Positions 1-15,067 of a DNA stretch of 64,000 nucleotides are shown piece by piece. The translations under genes and the position numbers were made by a program. This stretch comes from Streptomyces physcomitrii. Its GTDB lineage: Bacteria > Actinomycetota > Actinomycetes > Streptomycetales > Streptomycetaceae. Position 1 is the stretch's first letter, and each line of letters opens with the position of its first letter. The stretch covers positions 310,001 through 374,000 of the forward strand of contig NZ_JAAWWP010000005.1 of assembly GCF_012273655.1 (NCBI RefSeq), read 5' to 3'. The notes beneath the pieces were generated by a model. It was not told where the DNA came from, did no database searches, and saw only the letters and a program-made list of their open reading frames with translations.

Positions 1-720
1 CGTGCTGACATGGGTACTGCCGACTGGATCAGCACGGTGCTTGCTCAGTACCGCCGAGCTGAAGACGATGTTCGGGGGCCTGCGCTCTGGCCCGTGGTCC
101 GCGCGCAACTGGACACGGTGACGGAGCTGTTGCCGAAGGCCACGGCGAATCAAGCTGATCGCCTCCTCCTCCTGGCCGCCGAACACGCTCACTGGCTTTC
201 GTGGGTTGCGTGGCAGGAAGGCCGCCGCGGGCCCGCCCTTGCCTGGCTCGACTTGGCCGCCGGCTGGGCAACTGACGGTGGACACGTCGACATGGCGTCA
301 TGGGTAGGGCGAGTTCGCGCCTACTACACGCTGGAGCACGGTGACCCTCTCCGCTCCTTGCGCACGGCCGATGCAGCTCGCTTCTCTTCGGCGCCGTTGT
401 CACCCGCGGCTGCGGCGGCAGCGGCCTATCAAACGGGCTTGGCGGCTGCCGCTGTCTCGGAGCGAGACCGGGCCCGGAGGCTTGCCGACGAGGCGCGCGA
501 GTTCGCCGAGCAGGTTCCCGATGAAGCAGACCGGCCCGACTGGCTGTACTGGTTGACTCCGGCGCGTGCGGACCTCCAGGTGGCCGACATTGCCTTCGCG
601 TGCCGGGACTGGGCAGCGGCGGCCGAGGGGTTCCGTCAGGCACTCCCCGGCCTGGTTGGCTACCCTCGTGATCATGCCTACTACCAGGCACGTATGGAGG
701 ACGCTCGGCGGCGAATCTAG
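1..720 (+). CDS. C-terminal part of a TPR-like helical protein, probably from a regulator (5' partial)
   Basis: The frame is open from the first base, and the first ATG (base 10) has no ribosome binding site, so the true start probably lies left of the window. About 236 residues are visible. They are Ala/Leu/Arg-rich with repeated helix pairs resembling degenerate tetratricopeptide repeats. This is typical of the C-terminal sensor part of Streptomyces XRE-type regulators, whose N-terminal helix-turn-helix would be outside the window. The stop overlaps the stop of the convergent gene at 717. No catalytic motif is visible. Function is inferred from overall style only. Confidence 0.6.
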   Translation, partial: RADMGTADWISTVLAQYRRAEDDVRGPALWPVVRAQLDTVTELLPKATANQADRLLLLAAEHAHWLSWVAWQEGRRGPALAWLDLAAGWATDGGHVDMASWVGRVRAYYTLEHGDPLRSLRTADAARFSSAPLSPAAAAAAAYQTGLAAAAVSERDRARRLADEAREFAEQVPDEADRPDWLYWLTPARADLQVADIAFACRDWAAAAEGFRQALPGLVGYPRDHAYYQARMEDARRRI

Positions 721-1163
721 TCCGGTTCCTCTCGGTGGATTCGCAAGACAGTGCCCTCACGCCCGTCCCCGAAGTGCCTACGGACAGCCAGGCTCACGAG
801 GCCCAGCGTGGGGCCGTTGTGAACGACCCCTCCGTCGGGATCTACCCGGGTTTCGAAGTGGCGAGCGGGAATCTCCAGCCGCAGACGCTCCTTCGGCAGT
901 TCCTTGCCGTCGTCCGGATCCTCGGGCCAGAAGGGCACGACTGTCACCCAGAGCGGGATTCGGGGCTCCCCGTCCAGAGGGTCTCCCTCAAACGGCTCCT
1001 CCGGGAGATGGGCTGAGGTCAGAATCCCTTCTCCGCCACTGACCTTGCGCACAAACGCATGCGCGGCTTCGATACCTTCACCGACGATGTCGTCAAGGTC
1101 CGTCTCAACTGACCGCGGACGATCCCGAGTTCCGAGGTAATACTCCAATACCCAGCGCGCCAT
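717..1163 (-). CDS. Hypothetical protein, 148 aa
   Basis: I do not recognise this family. The ATG at 1163 follows a purine-rich AAGGGGAG. An upstream TTG at 1181 is possible but less likely. The protein is acidic and soluble with no signal peptide or membrane segment. It has a proline-rich centre and a C-terminal Arg/Glu-rich tail. It is convergent with, and overlaps by stop codon, the preceding gene. Nothing ties it to the arsenic genes that begin on its other side. Confidence 0.5.
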   Translation of the reverse strand: MARWVLEYYLGTRDRPRSVETDLDDIVGEGIEAAHAFVRKVSGGEGILTSAHLPEEPFEGDPLDGEPRIPLWVTVVPFWPEDPDDGKELPKERLRLEIPARHFETRVDPDGGVVHNGPTLGLVSLAVRRHFGDGREGTVLRIHREEPD

Positions 1164-1346
1164 GGCTCCCCTTGGTGGCAAGCTGCCTTTGCAGGTTGGA
1201 CTTCGAGGTCGTGCTCAGCGTACTGGTGAGACGCTACCTCGCTTGCGAGCAGAGCCCCCACGAGACGAGCATCGAGCTGGCGCAGATCGTGCTTGGCGCT
1301 GAGGTGTGCAAGAAGGCGACGGCCTCGAATACACCCCGGCAACGCA
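1164..1346. other. Intergenic gap with an unassigned open stretch
   Basis: No complete gene is visible between the hypothetical gene and the permease. On the minus strand about 50 codons read like real protein (a Leu/Ala/Asp-rich helix around 1200-1310) but there is no start codon with a binding site. It may be the remnant of a lost gene. No operator or terminator is obvious. Confidence 0.3.
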
Positions 1347-2474
1347 TCAGCCTTTCGGGCCCGCCGCCACGGAGGGCGACTCGCCGAACCTGTCACGCCA
1401 GGCGAGTGCGACGTATACGAGTCCGACCAGGACGGGCACTTCGATGAGCGGGCCGACGACGCCGGACAGGGCTTGTCCGGAGGTGACACCGAAGGTGGCG
1501 ATGGCGACCGCGATGGCCAGTTCGAAATTGTTGCCCGCGGCGGTGAAGGCGAGGGTGCTCGTGCGGTCGTAGGCGAGGCCGAGGCTCTTCCCGAGCAGGA
1601 AGGTCCCGAAGAACATGACGGCGAAGTAGGCGAGCAGAGGCAGCGCGATCCGGACGACGTCCAGCGGCTGCGAGGTGATGGTCCTTCCTTGCAGGGCGAA
1701 GAGGACGACGATGGTGAACAGCAGTCCGTACAGCGCCCAGGGACCGATGCGTGGCAGGAACTTCGCCTCGTAGGACTCCCGGCCCGTCCTCTTCTCACCG
1801 AAGCGGCGGGTGAGGAAGCCGGCGAGGAGGGGGATGCCGAGGAAGACGACGACGTTGAGGGCGATGTGCCAGACGGGCACGTCCAGGCCCTGCCCGTCGC
1901 CGAGTCCGAGCCAACGTGGCAGCAGGTCGAGGTAGAACCAGCCGAGGAAGCCGAACGCGACGACCTGGAAGAGGGAGTTGAGCGCGACGAGGACGGCTGC
2001 GGCTTCCCGGTCGCCGCAGGCGAGGTCGTTCCAGATGATGACCATGGCGATGCATCGGGCGAGGCCGACGATGATCAGACCGGTGCGGTACTCCGGCAGG
2101 TCGGGAAGGAAGATCCAGGCGAGCGCGAACATCACCGCCGGGCCGATGATCCAGTTGATGACCAGCGAGGACACCATCAGCCTCTTGTCCCCGGTGACGG
2201 TTTCGAGCCTGTCGTAGCGGACCTTGGCGAGTACCGGGTACATCATGATCAGCAGGCCGAGGGCGATGGGCACGGAGATCCCGCCGATCTCCATCTTCGC
2301 GAGCGCGTCGTCCGTGCCCGGGACCAGGCGGCCGAGACCGAGGCCGACAGCCATGGCGATCAGAATCCACACGGCGAGGAAGCGATCGAGAGTGGAGAGC
2401 TTCTCGCCGATCGAGGCTTCCTCGGTGCCCGCCTCCGCGGTGGTGCGCCCGTCGGCGGATTCGGTGGTGGTCAC
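1347..2474 (-). CDS. acr3: ACR3-family arsenite efflux permease
   Basis: An integral membrane carrier that exports As(III), normally by exchange with protons. The 375 residues match the usual ACR3 length, with about ten hydrophobic segments. The family-defining Cys141 sits in GLARCIAMV, and the conserved Glu318 sits in the NNFELAIA segment near the C-terminus; both are needed for transport in studied ACR3 proteins. The start is a GTG that overlaps the stop of the upstream arsR (GTGA), so the two are translationally coupled. The arrangement arsR-acr3, divergent from arsC, is a classical ars resistance operon. It should clear arsenite made by ArsC. Confidence 0.95.
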   Translation of the reverse strand: MTTTESADGRTTAEAGTEEASIGEKLSTLDRFLAVWILIAMAVGLGLGRLVPGTDDALAKMEIGGISVPIALGLLIMMYPVLAKVRYDRLETVTGDKRLMVSSLVINWIIGPAVMFALAWIFLPDLPEYRTGLIIVGLARCIAMVIIWNDLACGDREAAAVLVALNSLFQVVAFGFLGWFYLDLLPRWLGLGDGQGLDVPVWHIALNVVVFLGIPLLAGFLTRRFGEKRTGRESYEAKFLPRIGPWALYGLLFTIVVLFALQGRTITSQPLDVVRIALPLLAYFAVMFFGTFLLGKSLGLAYDRTSTLAFTAAGNNFELAIAVAIATFGVTSGQALSGVVGPLIEVPVLVGLVYVALAWRDRFGESPSVAAGPKG

Positions 2475-2779
2475 GGGCAGGCCCTCTTGTTCTCCGCGGC
2501 GATACGCGCCGAGGTGGCAAGCGCGGCGAAGTGCTCGGAGAGGTCGGCGAGGGCCTCGGTGCGCAGCTTGTAGTAGGTGTAGCGGCCGCAGGGCTCGGTC
2601 TCCACGACCCCGGCCTCGCGCAATATCTTCATGTGGTTCGAGAGGTTGGTCTGCTTGGCTCCGGTCTCCTCGACCAGGTGGGTCGTGCAGAGCGTTTCGC
2701 GTGCGAGAAGGGTGACGATCTGCAGGCGGAGAGGGTCGGCCAGCGCTCGGATCACATCAGGATCGGCTGAAGTCAGCAT
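2471..2779 (-). CDS. arsR: ArsR-family metalloregulatory repressor (arsR1)
   Basis: A 102-residue winged-helix repressor. The recognition helix region is KQTNLSNHMKILREAG, followed by a beta-wing (RYTYYK). It lacks the classical CVCD arsenic site. Cys30 (ETLCTTHL), Cys64 (EPCGRY) and Cys101 are the only candidate ligands, so its As(III) site would differ from the other repressors here. It is coupled to acr3 by a GTGA overlap. Its start abuts two palindromic sequences in the divergent arsR1-arsC promoter, the expected place for autoregulation. Confidence 0.93.
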   Translation of the reverse strand: MLTSADPDVIRALADPLRLQIVTLLARETLCTTHLVEETGAKQTNLSNHMKILREAGVVETEPCGRYTYYKLRTEALADLSEHFAALATSARIAAENKRACP

Positions 2780-2780
2780 G

Positions 2781-2818
2781 CACTGATACTCTCACATCAG
2801 TTCGCACTGACATCAGTG
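2781..2818. promoter_or_regulatory. Candidate ArsR operators between arsR1 and arsC
   Basis: Two related inverted repeats lie side by side just upstream of arsR1. ACTGAT (2782-2787) pairs with ATCAGT (2796-2801). A perfect CACTGA-CA-TCAGTG palindrome spans 2805-2818. Both share the ACTGA/TCAGT half-site. Their place at the arsR1 start and 65-100 bases before arsC fits repression of both divergent units. Binding is inferred. Confidence 0.6.
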
Positions 2819-2882
2819 AGGGCTGAACCCACTGGCGGCCACACCCCCGCACGCCCGCTGCGCAACAGAGAGAACGATCGTC

Positions 2883-3305
2883 ATGGCCGAACCCTCCGGC
2901 AAACCCTCCGTCCTGTTCGCCTGCGTCCACAACGCCGGTCGTTCCCAGATGGCCGCCGCCTGGCTGACCCACCTGGCCGGCGACCGCGTCGAGGTCCGCT
3001 CCGCCGGCTCGGCCCCCGGTGACGCGGTCAATCCGGCCGCCGCGGCGGCGATGGCGGAGGTCGGCATCGACATCTCCGCAAAGGCCCCGAAGCTGCTCAC
3101 GGTCGACGCAGTCAGGGAGTCGGACGTGTGCGTCACGATGGGATGCGGCGACGCCTGCCCGGTCTTCCCCGGCAAGCGCTACCTGGACTGGCGGCTGGAA
3201 GACCCGGCAGGCCGGGATGTGGAAGCCGTCCGTCCGATCAGGGATGAGATCAAGGCCCTGGTCGAGCAGCTCATCGAGGAAATCGCACCGAAGGCGATCG
3301 AATGA
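2883..3305 (+). CDS. arsC: Arsenate reductase, LMW-phosphatase type
   Basis: Reduces arsenate to arsenite in the cytoplasm using thiols. The 140-residue protein has the low-molecular-weight phosphatase loop CVHNAGRS, giving the CX5R motif Cys14-Arg20. Redox cysteines follow at 83, 88 and 92 (VTMGCGDACP), and DW in the YLDWRLEDP motif supplies the general-acid region. This matches the thioredoxin- or mycothiol-coupled ArsC class common in actinobacteria; which thiol partner it uses cannot be read from sequence. It is divergent from arsR1-acr3 and probably under the same operators. Confidence 0.95.
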   Translation: MAEPSGKPSVLFACVHNAGRSQMAAAWLTHLAGDRVEVRSAGSAPGDAVNPAAAAAMAEVGIDISAKAPKLLTVDAVRESDVCVTMGCGDACPVFPGKRYLDWRLEDPAGRDVEAVRPIRDEIKALVEQLIEEIAPKAIE

Positions 3306-3377
3306 GAGGAAGCAAAGGGCCCGTCGGCCCGGGCTCCGCCGAGGCCGCCCCGCGCCCCGCGGTGAACTGCCGCCCGA

Positions 3378-3746
3378 TCAAGCCGCCTTGGGCGCCGTCC
3401 CGGGGGTGAGCAGTCGACCCATGGCCGCCAGGATCGAGGGCTCGACGCGGTAGTACACCCAAGTCCCCCGACGCTCGGACAGCAGCAGGCCCGCTTCCTT
3501 GAGCTTCTTCAGATGGTGGGAAACCGTCGGCTGCGAGACCCCGACATCGGCGATGTCGCAGACACAGGCCTCACTGTCCGGATGTGAGGCCACTTTCGAG
3601 AACAGGCGGAGCCGGACCGGGTCTCCGAGCGCCTTGAACATGGCCGCCGTCAGCTCGGCCTCCTCTGCCGTCAGCTCGCGTTCGGTCAGAGCCGGGCAGC
3701 ACGGCTCGGCCGGGAGGGCGGCCACCTTCTCCTGAAGCTTCGACAT
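3378..3746 (-). CDS. arsR: ArsR-family repressor with N-terminal CC site (arsR2)
   Basis: A 122-residue winged-helix repressor. Cys16-Cys17 near the N-terminus and Cys61/Cys63 in ACVCD correspond to the As(III) site described for Corynebacterium ArsR (N-terminal Cys pair plus one helix Cys). The recognition helix is SQPTVSHHLKKLKEAG and the wing is GTWVYYRV. The gene faces arsC tail to tail and is divergent from the SDR gene. A GTCAACATAGA element sits directly before its ATG, suggesting a nearly leaderless transcript with the operator over the promoter. Confidence 0.93.
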   Translation of the reverse strand: MSKLQEKVAALPAEPCCPALTERELTAEEAELTAAMFKALGDPVRLRLFSKVASHPDSEACVCDIADVGVSQPTVSHHLKKLKEAGLLLSERRGTWVYYRVEPSILAAMGRLLTPGTAPKAA

Positions 3747-3747
3747 G

Positions 3748-3806
3748 TGTCTATGTTGACACCGGTTACCCCGGATGCCAAGATCGCATAATTCGATGAC
3801 TGTCTA
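3748..3806. promoter_or_regulatory. Divergent arsR2/SDR promoter with candidate ArsR operators
   Basis: TCTATGTTGAC beside the arsR2 start recurs before other ars regulators at 31022 and, in altered form, at 34412. A second element (3793-3806, minus strand TAGACAGTCATCGA) is one member of a 14-bp motif, TYGA-N6-TCGA. It differs from the consensus only in its first half-site (TAGA) and matches the 31029 copy across GACAGTCATCGAAT. Such conservation 27 kb apart suggests a shared repressor. Confidence 0.5.
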
Positions 3807-3829
3807 ATCAAGCGCTGGGGGAACGTTTC

Positions 3830-4606
3830 ATGGCCATATCCACCGGAGGCCCGCAGCTGCGCACCGCGGTGGTGACGGGGGCGAGCGGCGGCATCGGAGC
3901 CGCCACCGCCCGCGAACTCGCACGGGCGGGCTTCGCCGTTGTCCTCACGGCACGCCGGGCAGAGCGACTGGAGTCCGTGGCCAAGGAGATCCGGGCCGAG
4001 GGCGGCACCGCGCATCCGTACGCGCTCGACGTCACCGATCCCGAGGCCGTCACCGCGTTCGCCGAACGGCTGGAGCGCTGCGAGGTGCTGGTCAACATCG
4101 CCGGCGGTGCGTTCGGGGTCGAGGAGATCGCTCAGGCCGATCCGGGTGACTGGCGGCACATGTACGAAGTCAACGTGCTCGGTACGCTGCAGGTGACACA
4201 GGCCCTGATGCCGAAGCTCGTGGCCAGCGGGGACGGCACGGTGGTGGTGCTCTCCTCGACGGCGTCCTTCACCTGTTACGAGGGCGGCGGCGGATACAGC
4301 GCGGCCAAGCACGGCGCGCACGTACTGGCCGAGACCCTGCGCCTGGAGGCGTGCGGGCAGCCCCTGCGGGTCGTCGAGATCGCACCGGGCATGGTGCACA
4401 CCGAGGAGTTCTCCCTCAACCGCTACCGCGGCGACACGAGCAAGGCCGACGCGGTCTATGCGGGAGTACCCGGGCCGCTGGTGGCCCAGGACGTGGCGGA
4501 TGCCGTGGCCTGGGCGGTGAGCCGCCCCTCGCACGTGAACATCGATCTGCTGGTGATGCGGCCCAGGGCGCAAGCGGCACAGCACAAGGTGCACCGCACC
4601 ACCTGA
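3830..4606 (+). CDS. Short-chain dehydrogenase/reductase
   Basis: A 258-residue classical SDR that binds NAD(P)H and oxidises or reduces an alcohol/carbonyl. The nucleotide loop TGASGGIG is at residues 17-24 and the catalytic set is Ser...YSAAK, with Tyr and Lys in order. The core NAG motif is slightly changed (IAGGAFG). It is divergent from arsR2, with an ArsR-like motif in the shared promoter, so it should belong to the arsenic regulon. A plausible job is reducing an aldehyde such as arsonoacetaldehyde to the alcohol, or tailoring the polyketide. The substrate is inferred from context only. Confidence 0.88.
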   Translation: MAISTGGPQLRTAVVTGASGGIGAATARELARAGFAVVLTARRAERLESVAKEIRAEGGTAHPYALDVTDPEAVTAFAERLERCEVLVNIAGGAFGVEEIAQADPGDWRHMYEVNVLGTLQVTQALMPKLVASGDGTVVVLSSTASFTCYEGGGGYSAAKHGAHVLAETLRLEACGQPLRVVEIAPGMVHTEEFSLNRYRGDTSKADAVYAGVPGPLVAQDVADAVAWAVSRPSHVNIDLLVMRPRAQAAQHKVHRTT

Positions 4607-4621
4607 CGCCGGAGCGATGAC

Positions 4622-4661
4622 AGCGCGGTTGCCTCTCCAGAGCGGGAGAGGCGACCGCGCT
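4622..4661. terminator. Bidirectional hairpin terminator between SDR and arsO1
   Basis: AGCGCGGT-T-GCCTCTCC pairs with GGAGAGGC-G-ACCGCGCT around a five-base loop, and TTT follows on the plus strand. It sits between two convergent genes, so it probably serves both. Confidence 0.7.
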
Positions 4662-4669
4662 TTCGCCGC

Positions 4670-6151
4670 TCAGCAGCCGGTGGCACCCGGCGCGTCGAAC
4701 ATCTCGGCTGCGTATGCGGCCAGTTGCAGGGCGGCCGTGTGGTCGACGCCGAGTTCGGTGGCGGCGGCCAGCACGGCCTCCGAGGCACTGGAGGAGGTGC
4801 CCAGATGCTTGGCAGTGGCGTGGAGCAACTGCTCGTGCTCCTCCTTGGTCAGGCCCAGGCGCAGCGCGATCGCCTCACCTCCCGCCGTCGCGGAGCACAC
4901 CCCGGTCTCGGGCAGCTGGAGTTCGACCGACTGGGCGGCCTCGATGTCGCCGGCCAGGGCGGCGGCGATGGAGCGGACCTGTTCGTAGCCGGTGAGCATG
5001 AGGAAGGTCGGCGCGCGGCCGTAGCTCTTCATGCCGACGGCGTAGTAACCCGGTTCGGGGTGCGCCAGTTCGCGGTAGCCGTGCGGGGTGACGGTGCCGC
5101 AGGAGTGCTGGTTGGGGTCGATGAGCGGGGCGAGGGCACGGGGCGCGGACATGATCGGGTCCAGCTCCAGGCGCAGCTCTTCGGCGATGCCGTAGTCGGG
5201 CCGGAAACCGGTGGCCGCGACGATCCGGTCCGCGGTGAGGGTCTGCTCGGTGCCGTCCGGCCCACGGGAGGTGAGTTCGACCTGGTCGCGGCCCGGCTCG
5301 TCTCCCAGACGGCGGATGGCGTGCGTACGGAAGTTGGCGGCGAGGGTGACGCGACCGGTTTCCACGAGCATCTTCAGCCCGGAGCCGATGGCGCCACGAG
5401 CGGGCAGTTCGTCGTCGCTGCCGCCTCCGAAGGAAGCGGCCGGGTCGGCGCCGCGGATGGCCCAGGTGATGGTGGTGCCCGGTGCGGTGTCGGCCAACTC
5501 GGCCAGGGCGAGCAGCGTATTGGCCGCCGAGTGACCGGCTCCGACGACGACGGTGTGACGACCGGCGTGCTGATCGCGGTCGGCACCGAAGACGTCGGGC
5601 AGGCCGTGGTTGATCCAGGCGCCAGCATCCTGCTCGCCATGGGCGGGCAGACCGTTGGCCCCGACGTGGTTGGGCCGGCGCCAGGTGCCGGAGGCGTCGA
5701 TCACGGCACTGGCGAGCACTTCCTCGCCGTCGCCCAGGCGCAGGACGAACGGGGCCTCGTCCCGGCCGACGGTGCGCAGGCGGTCGATGCCGAGGCGGCT
5801 GATGGCGGTGACGGCGGCGCCGTAGCGGATGTGGGGCGCCAGTGCGGGCAGTTCAGCCAGCGGCTGCAGGTACTGCTTCAGGAGCTCTCCGCCGGTGGGC
5901 AGCGAGGATGCCTCGGGCTCCTCCCAGCCGGCTGCGGCGAGCAGTCGGCGTGCGGCGGGGTCGGTGTTGAACTCCCAGGGGCTGAAGAGCTGGATGTGGG
6001 ACCAGCCCTGCACGGCCGCCGCGGCTTCGTCGCCGGCTTCCACGACGACGAAGGGGACGCCGCGCTCGGCCAGGTGCGCCGCTGCTGCCAGTCCGACGGG
6101 GCCGGCTCCGATCACGGCGACGGGAAGACGATCAAGACTGAGGTCGACCAC
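4670..6151 (-). CDS. arsO: ArsO-like FAD/NAD(P)H flavoprotein (arsO1)
   Basis: A 493-residue flavin monooxygenase-like protein. The FAD Rossmann motif VIGAGPVGLAAAAHL lies near the N-terminus, and a second dinucleotide motif VVVGAGHSAANTLLAL lies mid-protein. The family is found in actinobacterial ars clusters under the name ArsO, and its exact reaction is unsettled. The GTG at 6151 has AAAGGA nine bases upstream; an in-frame GTG at 6169 would overlap that site, so I prefer 6151. It ends with a lone C-terminal Cys. A close paralogue lies at 31171. It follows a 54-codon gene in one operon. Confidence 0.85.
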   Translation of the reverse strand: MVDLSLDRLPVAVIGAGPVGLAAAAHLAERGVPFVVVEAGDEAAAAVQGWSHIQLFSPWEFNTDPAARRLLAAAGWEEPEASSLPTGGELLKQYLQPLAELPALAPHIRYGAAVTAISRLGIDRLRTVGRDEAPFVLRLGDGEEVLASAVIDASGTWRRPNHVGANGLPAHGEQDAGAWINHGLPDVFGADRDQHAGRHTVVVGAGHSAANTLLALAELADTAPGTTITWAIRGADPAASFGGGSDDELPARGAIGSGLKMLVETGRVTLAANFRTHAIRRLGDEPGRDQVELTSRGPDGTEQTLTADRIVAATGFRPDYGIAEELRLELDPIMSAPRALAPLIDPNQHSCGTVTPHGYRELAHPEPGYYAVGMKSYGRAPTFLMLTGYEQVRSIAAALAGDIEAAQSVELQLPETGVCSATAGGEAIALRLGLTKEEHEQLLHATAKHLGTSSSASEAVLAAATELGVDHTAALQLAAYAAEMFDAPGATGC

Positions 6152-6186
6152 GGTGGGGTGTCCTTTCACGAAAGGCGAGGTGGCAG

Positions 6187-6351
6187 TCAGGCGTCGCGCA
6201 CGGGGTCGGACGAAGAGGCCACGAGATCCTCGCCACCGTCCTCCTGCATGCGCTGCTCTCCGCGCTGCTCCACCCGCAGCCGTAACTCGGCGATCGCGGC
6301 ACAGCAGGGGCTGGCTTGCTCGGCGCCGGAGAGGTCAGCGGAATCGCTCAT
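6187..6351 (-). CDS. 54-aa protein with a Cys-Cys pair, upstream of arsO1
   Basis: A short gene: its ATG at 6351 is preceded by AGGAG at a nine-base distance, and its stop lies 35 bases before arsO1. The product has a PCC motif (Cys16-Cys17) then an amphipathic, charged helix of about 25 residues and an acidic tail. No family is recognised. The vicinal cysteines in an arsenic operon suggest As(III) binding, as a mini-chaperone or ligand for ArsO. A longer in-frame reading to 6465 exists but lacks a good binding site. Confidence 0.55.
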   Translation of the reverse strand: MSDSADLSGAEQASPCCAAIAELRLRVEQRGEQRMQEDGGEDLVASSSDPVRDA

Positions 6352-6840
6352 CAGGATCGGCTCCTGTCGCAACGCACAGGCGATGACGTGGAGATCATCA
6401 CGGTCACCTATATAGATAAATAACGAATCAGGATCCAGCCTCGCCCCTCGCTCCATGAATGTCAACCTGAAGCCCCCGCCCCACAGAATGTGACGAGCGT
6501 CACTCTGCGCCGCGTTGCGCGCACGCCCCGCACCAGGTCAATCTCGATACATGTCGAAACAACGGGGGTAGCGGCAAAGGGGCATTCGCCCATCGCCGCA
6601 ACGACATCGGGGAACGGCGGCTGTGCCGACAGCCGCATCCGGCTGTGACGGTCGAAGTGCGCTCGCCACGCAGTGACCGCTCCGCCACGAAGGCCGGATC
6701 CTTCCCGCACTACTTCCGTCATGTCCCGGTGTGTGCGCCCGCCACCGGACCGGACACGCTGCCGGTCCGCCGCGCCCACACCGGTGCCCTTCCGTGCTGC
6801 TTCACCAGTGAACGGCTTCGCCATGCCCGGAAGGACATTC
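6352..6840. promoter_or_regulatory. 489-base divergent control region of arsO1 operon and PKS
   Basis: No gene is supported here. Near 6408-6425 an AT-rich patch (TATATAG, AAATAA) is a likely minus-strand promoter for the 54-aa/arsO1 operon. At 6544-6557 TCGA-TACATG-TCGA matches the 14-bp motif repeated in other ars promoters of this window. GGAAGGA at 6829 is the PKS ribosome binding site. The frame in line with the PKS stays open back to a GTG at 6673, but that stretch does not read like protein. Confidence 0.5.
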
Positions 6841-13914
<7,074 letters not shown>

Positions 13915-13941
13915 TCCGAGCAAGTGACGAGGACCGAACTC

Positions 13942-14982
13942 ATGAAGACCACCGACATCCGCATCGCCGGCCTCGGCACGTACATCCCGGAGATCGTCGA
14001 GGCCCGCAAAGCCGTCGCTCTGGGCCTGTACGACGCCGACGACTACGAGTTCTACGGCTGGACCGGTGCCGCGGTCGCCGACGACATGCCGGCTCCTGAC
14101 ATGGCGGTCGCGGCCGCCCGGCAGGCCGTCGGACGCTCCGCGCTGCACCCGCACGACATCGACCTGCACATCCACGCCTGCGGCCACGAGCAGGGCCCCG
14201 AGGGCTGGTCGCCACAGCACTACATCCTGCGCCACCTCACCGACCGTGACGTGCCCTCGTTCCGGGTCTGGCAGGCGTGCAGCGGCCTCATCGGCTCCCT
14301 GGAACTGGCCGCCTGCTACCTCAAGGCGGTTCCCGAGCGCGGTGCGGCTCTGCTCACCGGCGCCGACAACGTCGGCACCCCCAACTTCAACCGGTGGGCC
14401 TTCGGCATCCAGAACGGAGTCCTGGGTGACGGCGGCAGCGCCGTCCTGCTGTCGAAGTCCGAGGGATTCGCGAGCCTGCTGTCCATCAACACCGGCTCCA
14501 CCGCCGAGGTGGAGGAGCAGTACCGCGGGACCGAGGCACTGTTCCCGCCGTCGTTGACGGTCGGCCGCAGCATGGACTTCAAAGAGCGCCTGGCCGCCGC
14601 GGGCGGGCTGGAGGAGACCGTCGCCGAGGTCGTGCGCCGTCAAGGAGAGCTGCGTACGGAGATCGCCCTGCGCACCTTGGCCGAGGCCGGGTTGGAGCCG
14701 GGCGATGTCACCCGTGTCTGCCACGTCTTCACCGGCCAGGAGAGCTACTTGAAGGTCATCCTCGACCCGATGGGCCTCTCCACCGACCTGGGCCTGCTCG
14801 ACTTCGGCCGCAATCTGGGCCATATGACGGTCAACGACCAGATTGTCGGCCTGACGCACCTGGTGGAGACCGGGCAGGTCGCCCCCGGGGACCACGTCCT
14901 GATCGTGGCCCATGGCGGCGGGGTGTCCATCACCTGCGCCGTCGTGCGCATCGACGAGCGGCCCGACTGGGCCGCCGCCTGA
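13942..14982 (+). CDS. FabH-like 3-oxoacyl-ACP synthase III
   Basis: A 346-residue stand-alone ketosynthase of the KAS III fold, which normally condenses an acyl-CoA with malonyl-ACP to start a chain. The triad is visible as Cys113 (VWQACSGL), His261 (CHVFTGQ) and Asn291 (FGRNLGHM). The His-to-Asn spacing of 30 equals that of E. coli FabH. The start is ATG 13942 with GAGGA eight bases upstream; a GTG at 13924 is in frame but lies before that site. It is 27 bases behind the PKS and so cotranscribed. It could load the starter, accept the arsenic unit, or offload the product by C-C or ester formation. Substrate unknown. Confidence 0.88.
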   Translation: MKTTDIRIAGLGTYIPEIVEARKAVALGLYDADDYEFYGWTGAAVADDMPAPDMAVAAARQAVGRSALHPHDIDLHIHACGHEQGPEGWSPQHYILRHLTDRDVPSFRVWQACSGLIGSLELAACYLKAVPERGAALLTGADNVGTPNFNRWAFGIQNGVLGDGGSAVLLSKSEGFASLLSINTGSTAEVEEQYRGTEALFPPSLTVGRSMDFKERLAAAGGLEETVAEVVRRQGELRTEIALRTLAEAGLEPGDVTRVCHVFTGQESYLKVILDPMGLSTDLGLLDFGRNLGHMTVNDQIVGLTHLVETGQVAPGDHVLIVAHGGGVSITCAVVRIDERPDWAAA

Positions 14983-14993
14983 TCACCCACAAC

Positions 14994-15027
14994 CCGTCCG
15001 CCGGCCCGTCACCGGGCCGGCGGACGG
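14994..15027. terminator. Strong hairpin after the ketosynthase gene
   Basis: A perfect 15-bp stem (CCGTCCGCCGGCCCG and its complement) encloses TCAC. There is no T-run, as is common in Streptomyces. It stands between the ketosynthase and dedA genes, which are otherwise in one operon, so it may attenuate rather than stop transcription. Confidence 0.55.
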
Positions 15028-15067
15028 CATATCCGCTGACTCGCACCGCTGTCCCCGGGGGGTACCC

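Noticed and set aside
1293..2573. 426-codon open frame opposite acr3
   Set aside because: Glu/Asp-rich shadow of a membrane protein gene; no homology features.
4724..6415. 563-codon open frame on the plus strand opposite arsO1
   Set aside because: Gly/Gln/Val/Asp-rich antisense reading, typical of the mirror frame of high-GC genes. No binding site, and arsO1 has clear motifs.
6673..6840. N-terminal extension of the PKS to GTG 6673
   Set aside because: No ribosome binding site and Arg/Pro/Ser-rich composition. ATG 6841 has GGAAGGA and begins just before the KS domain.
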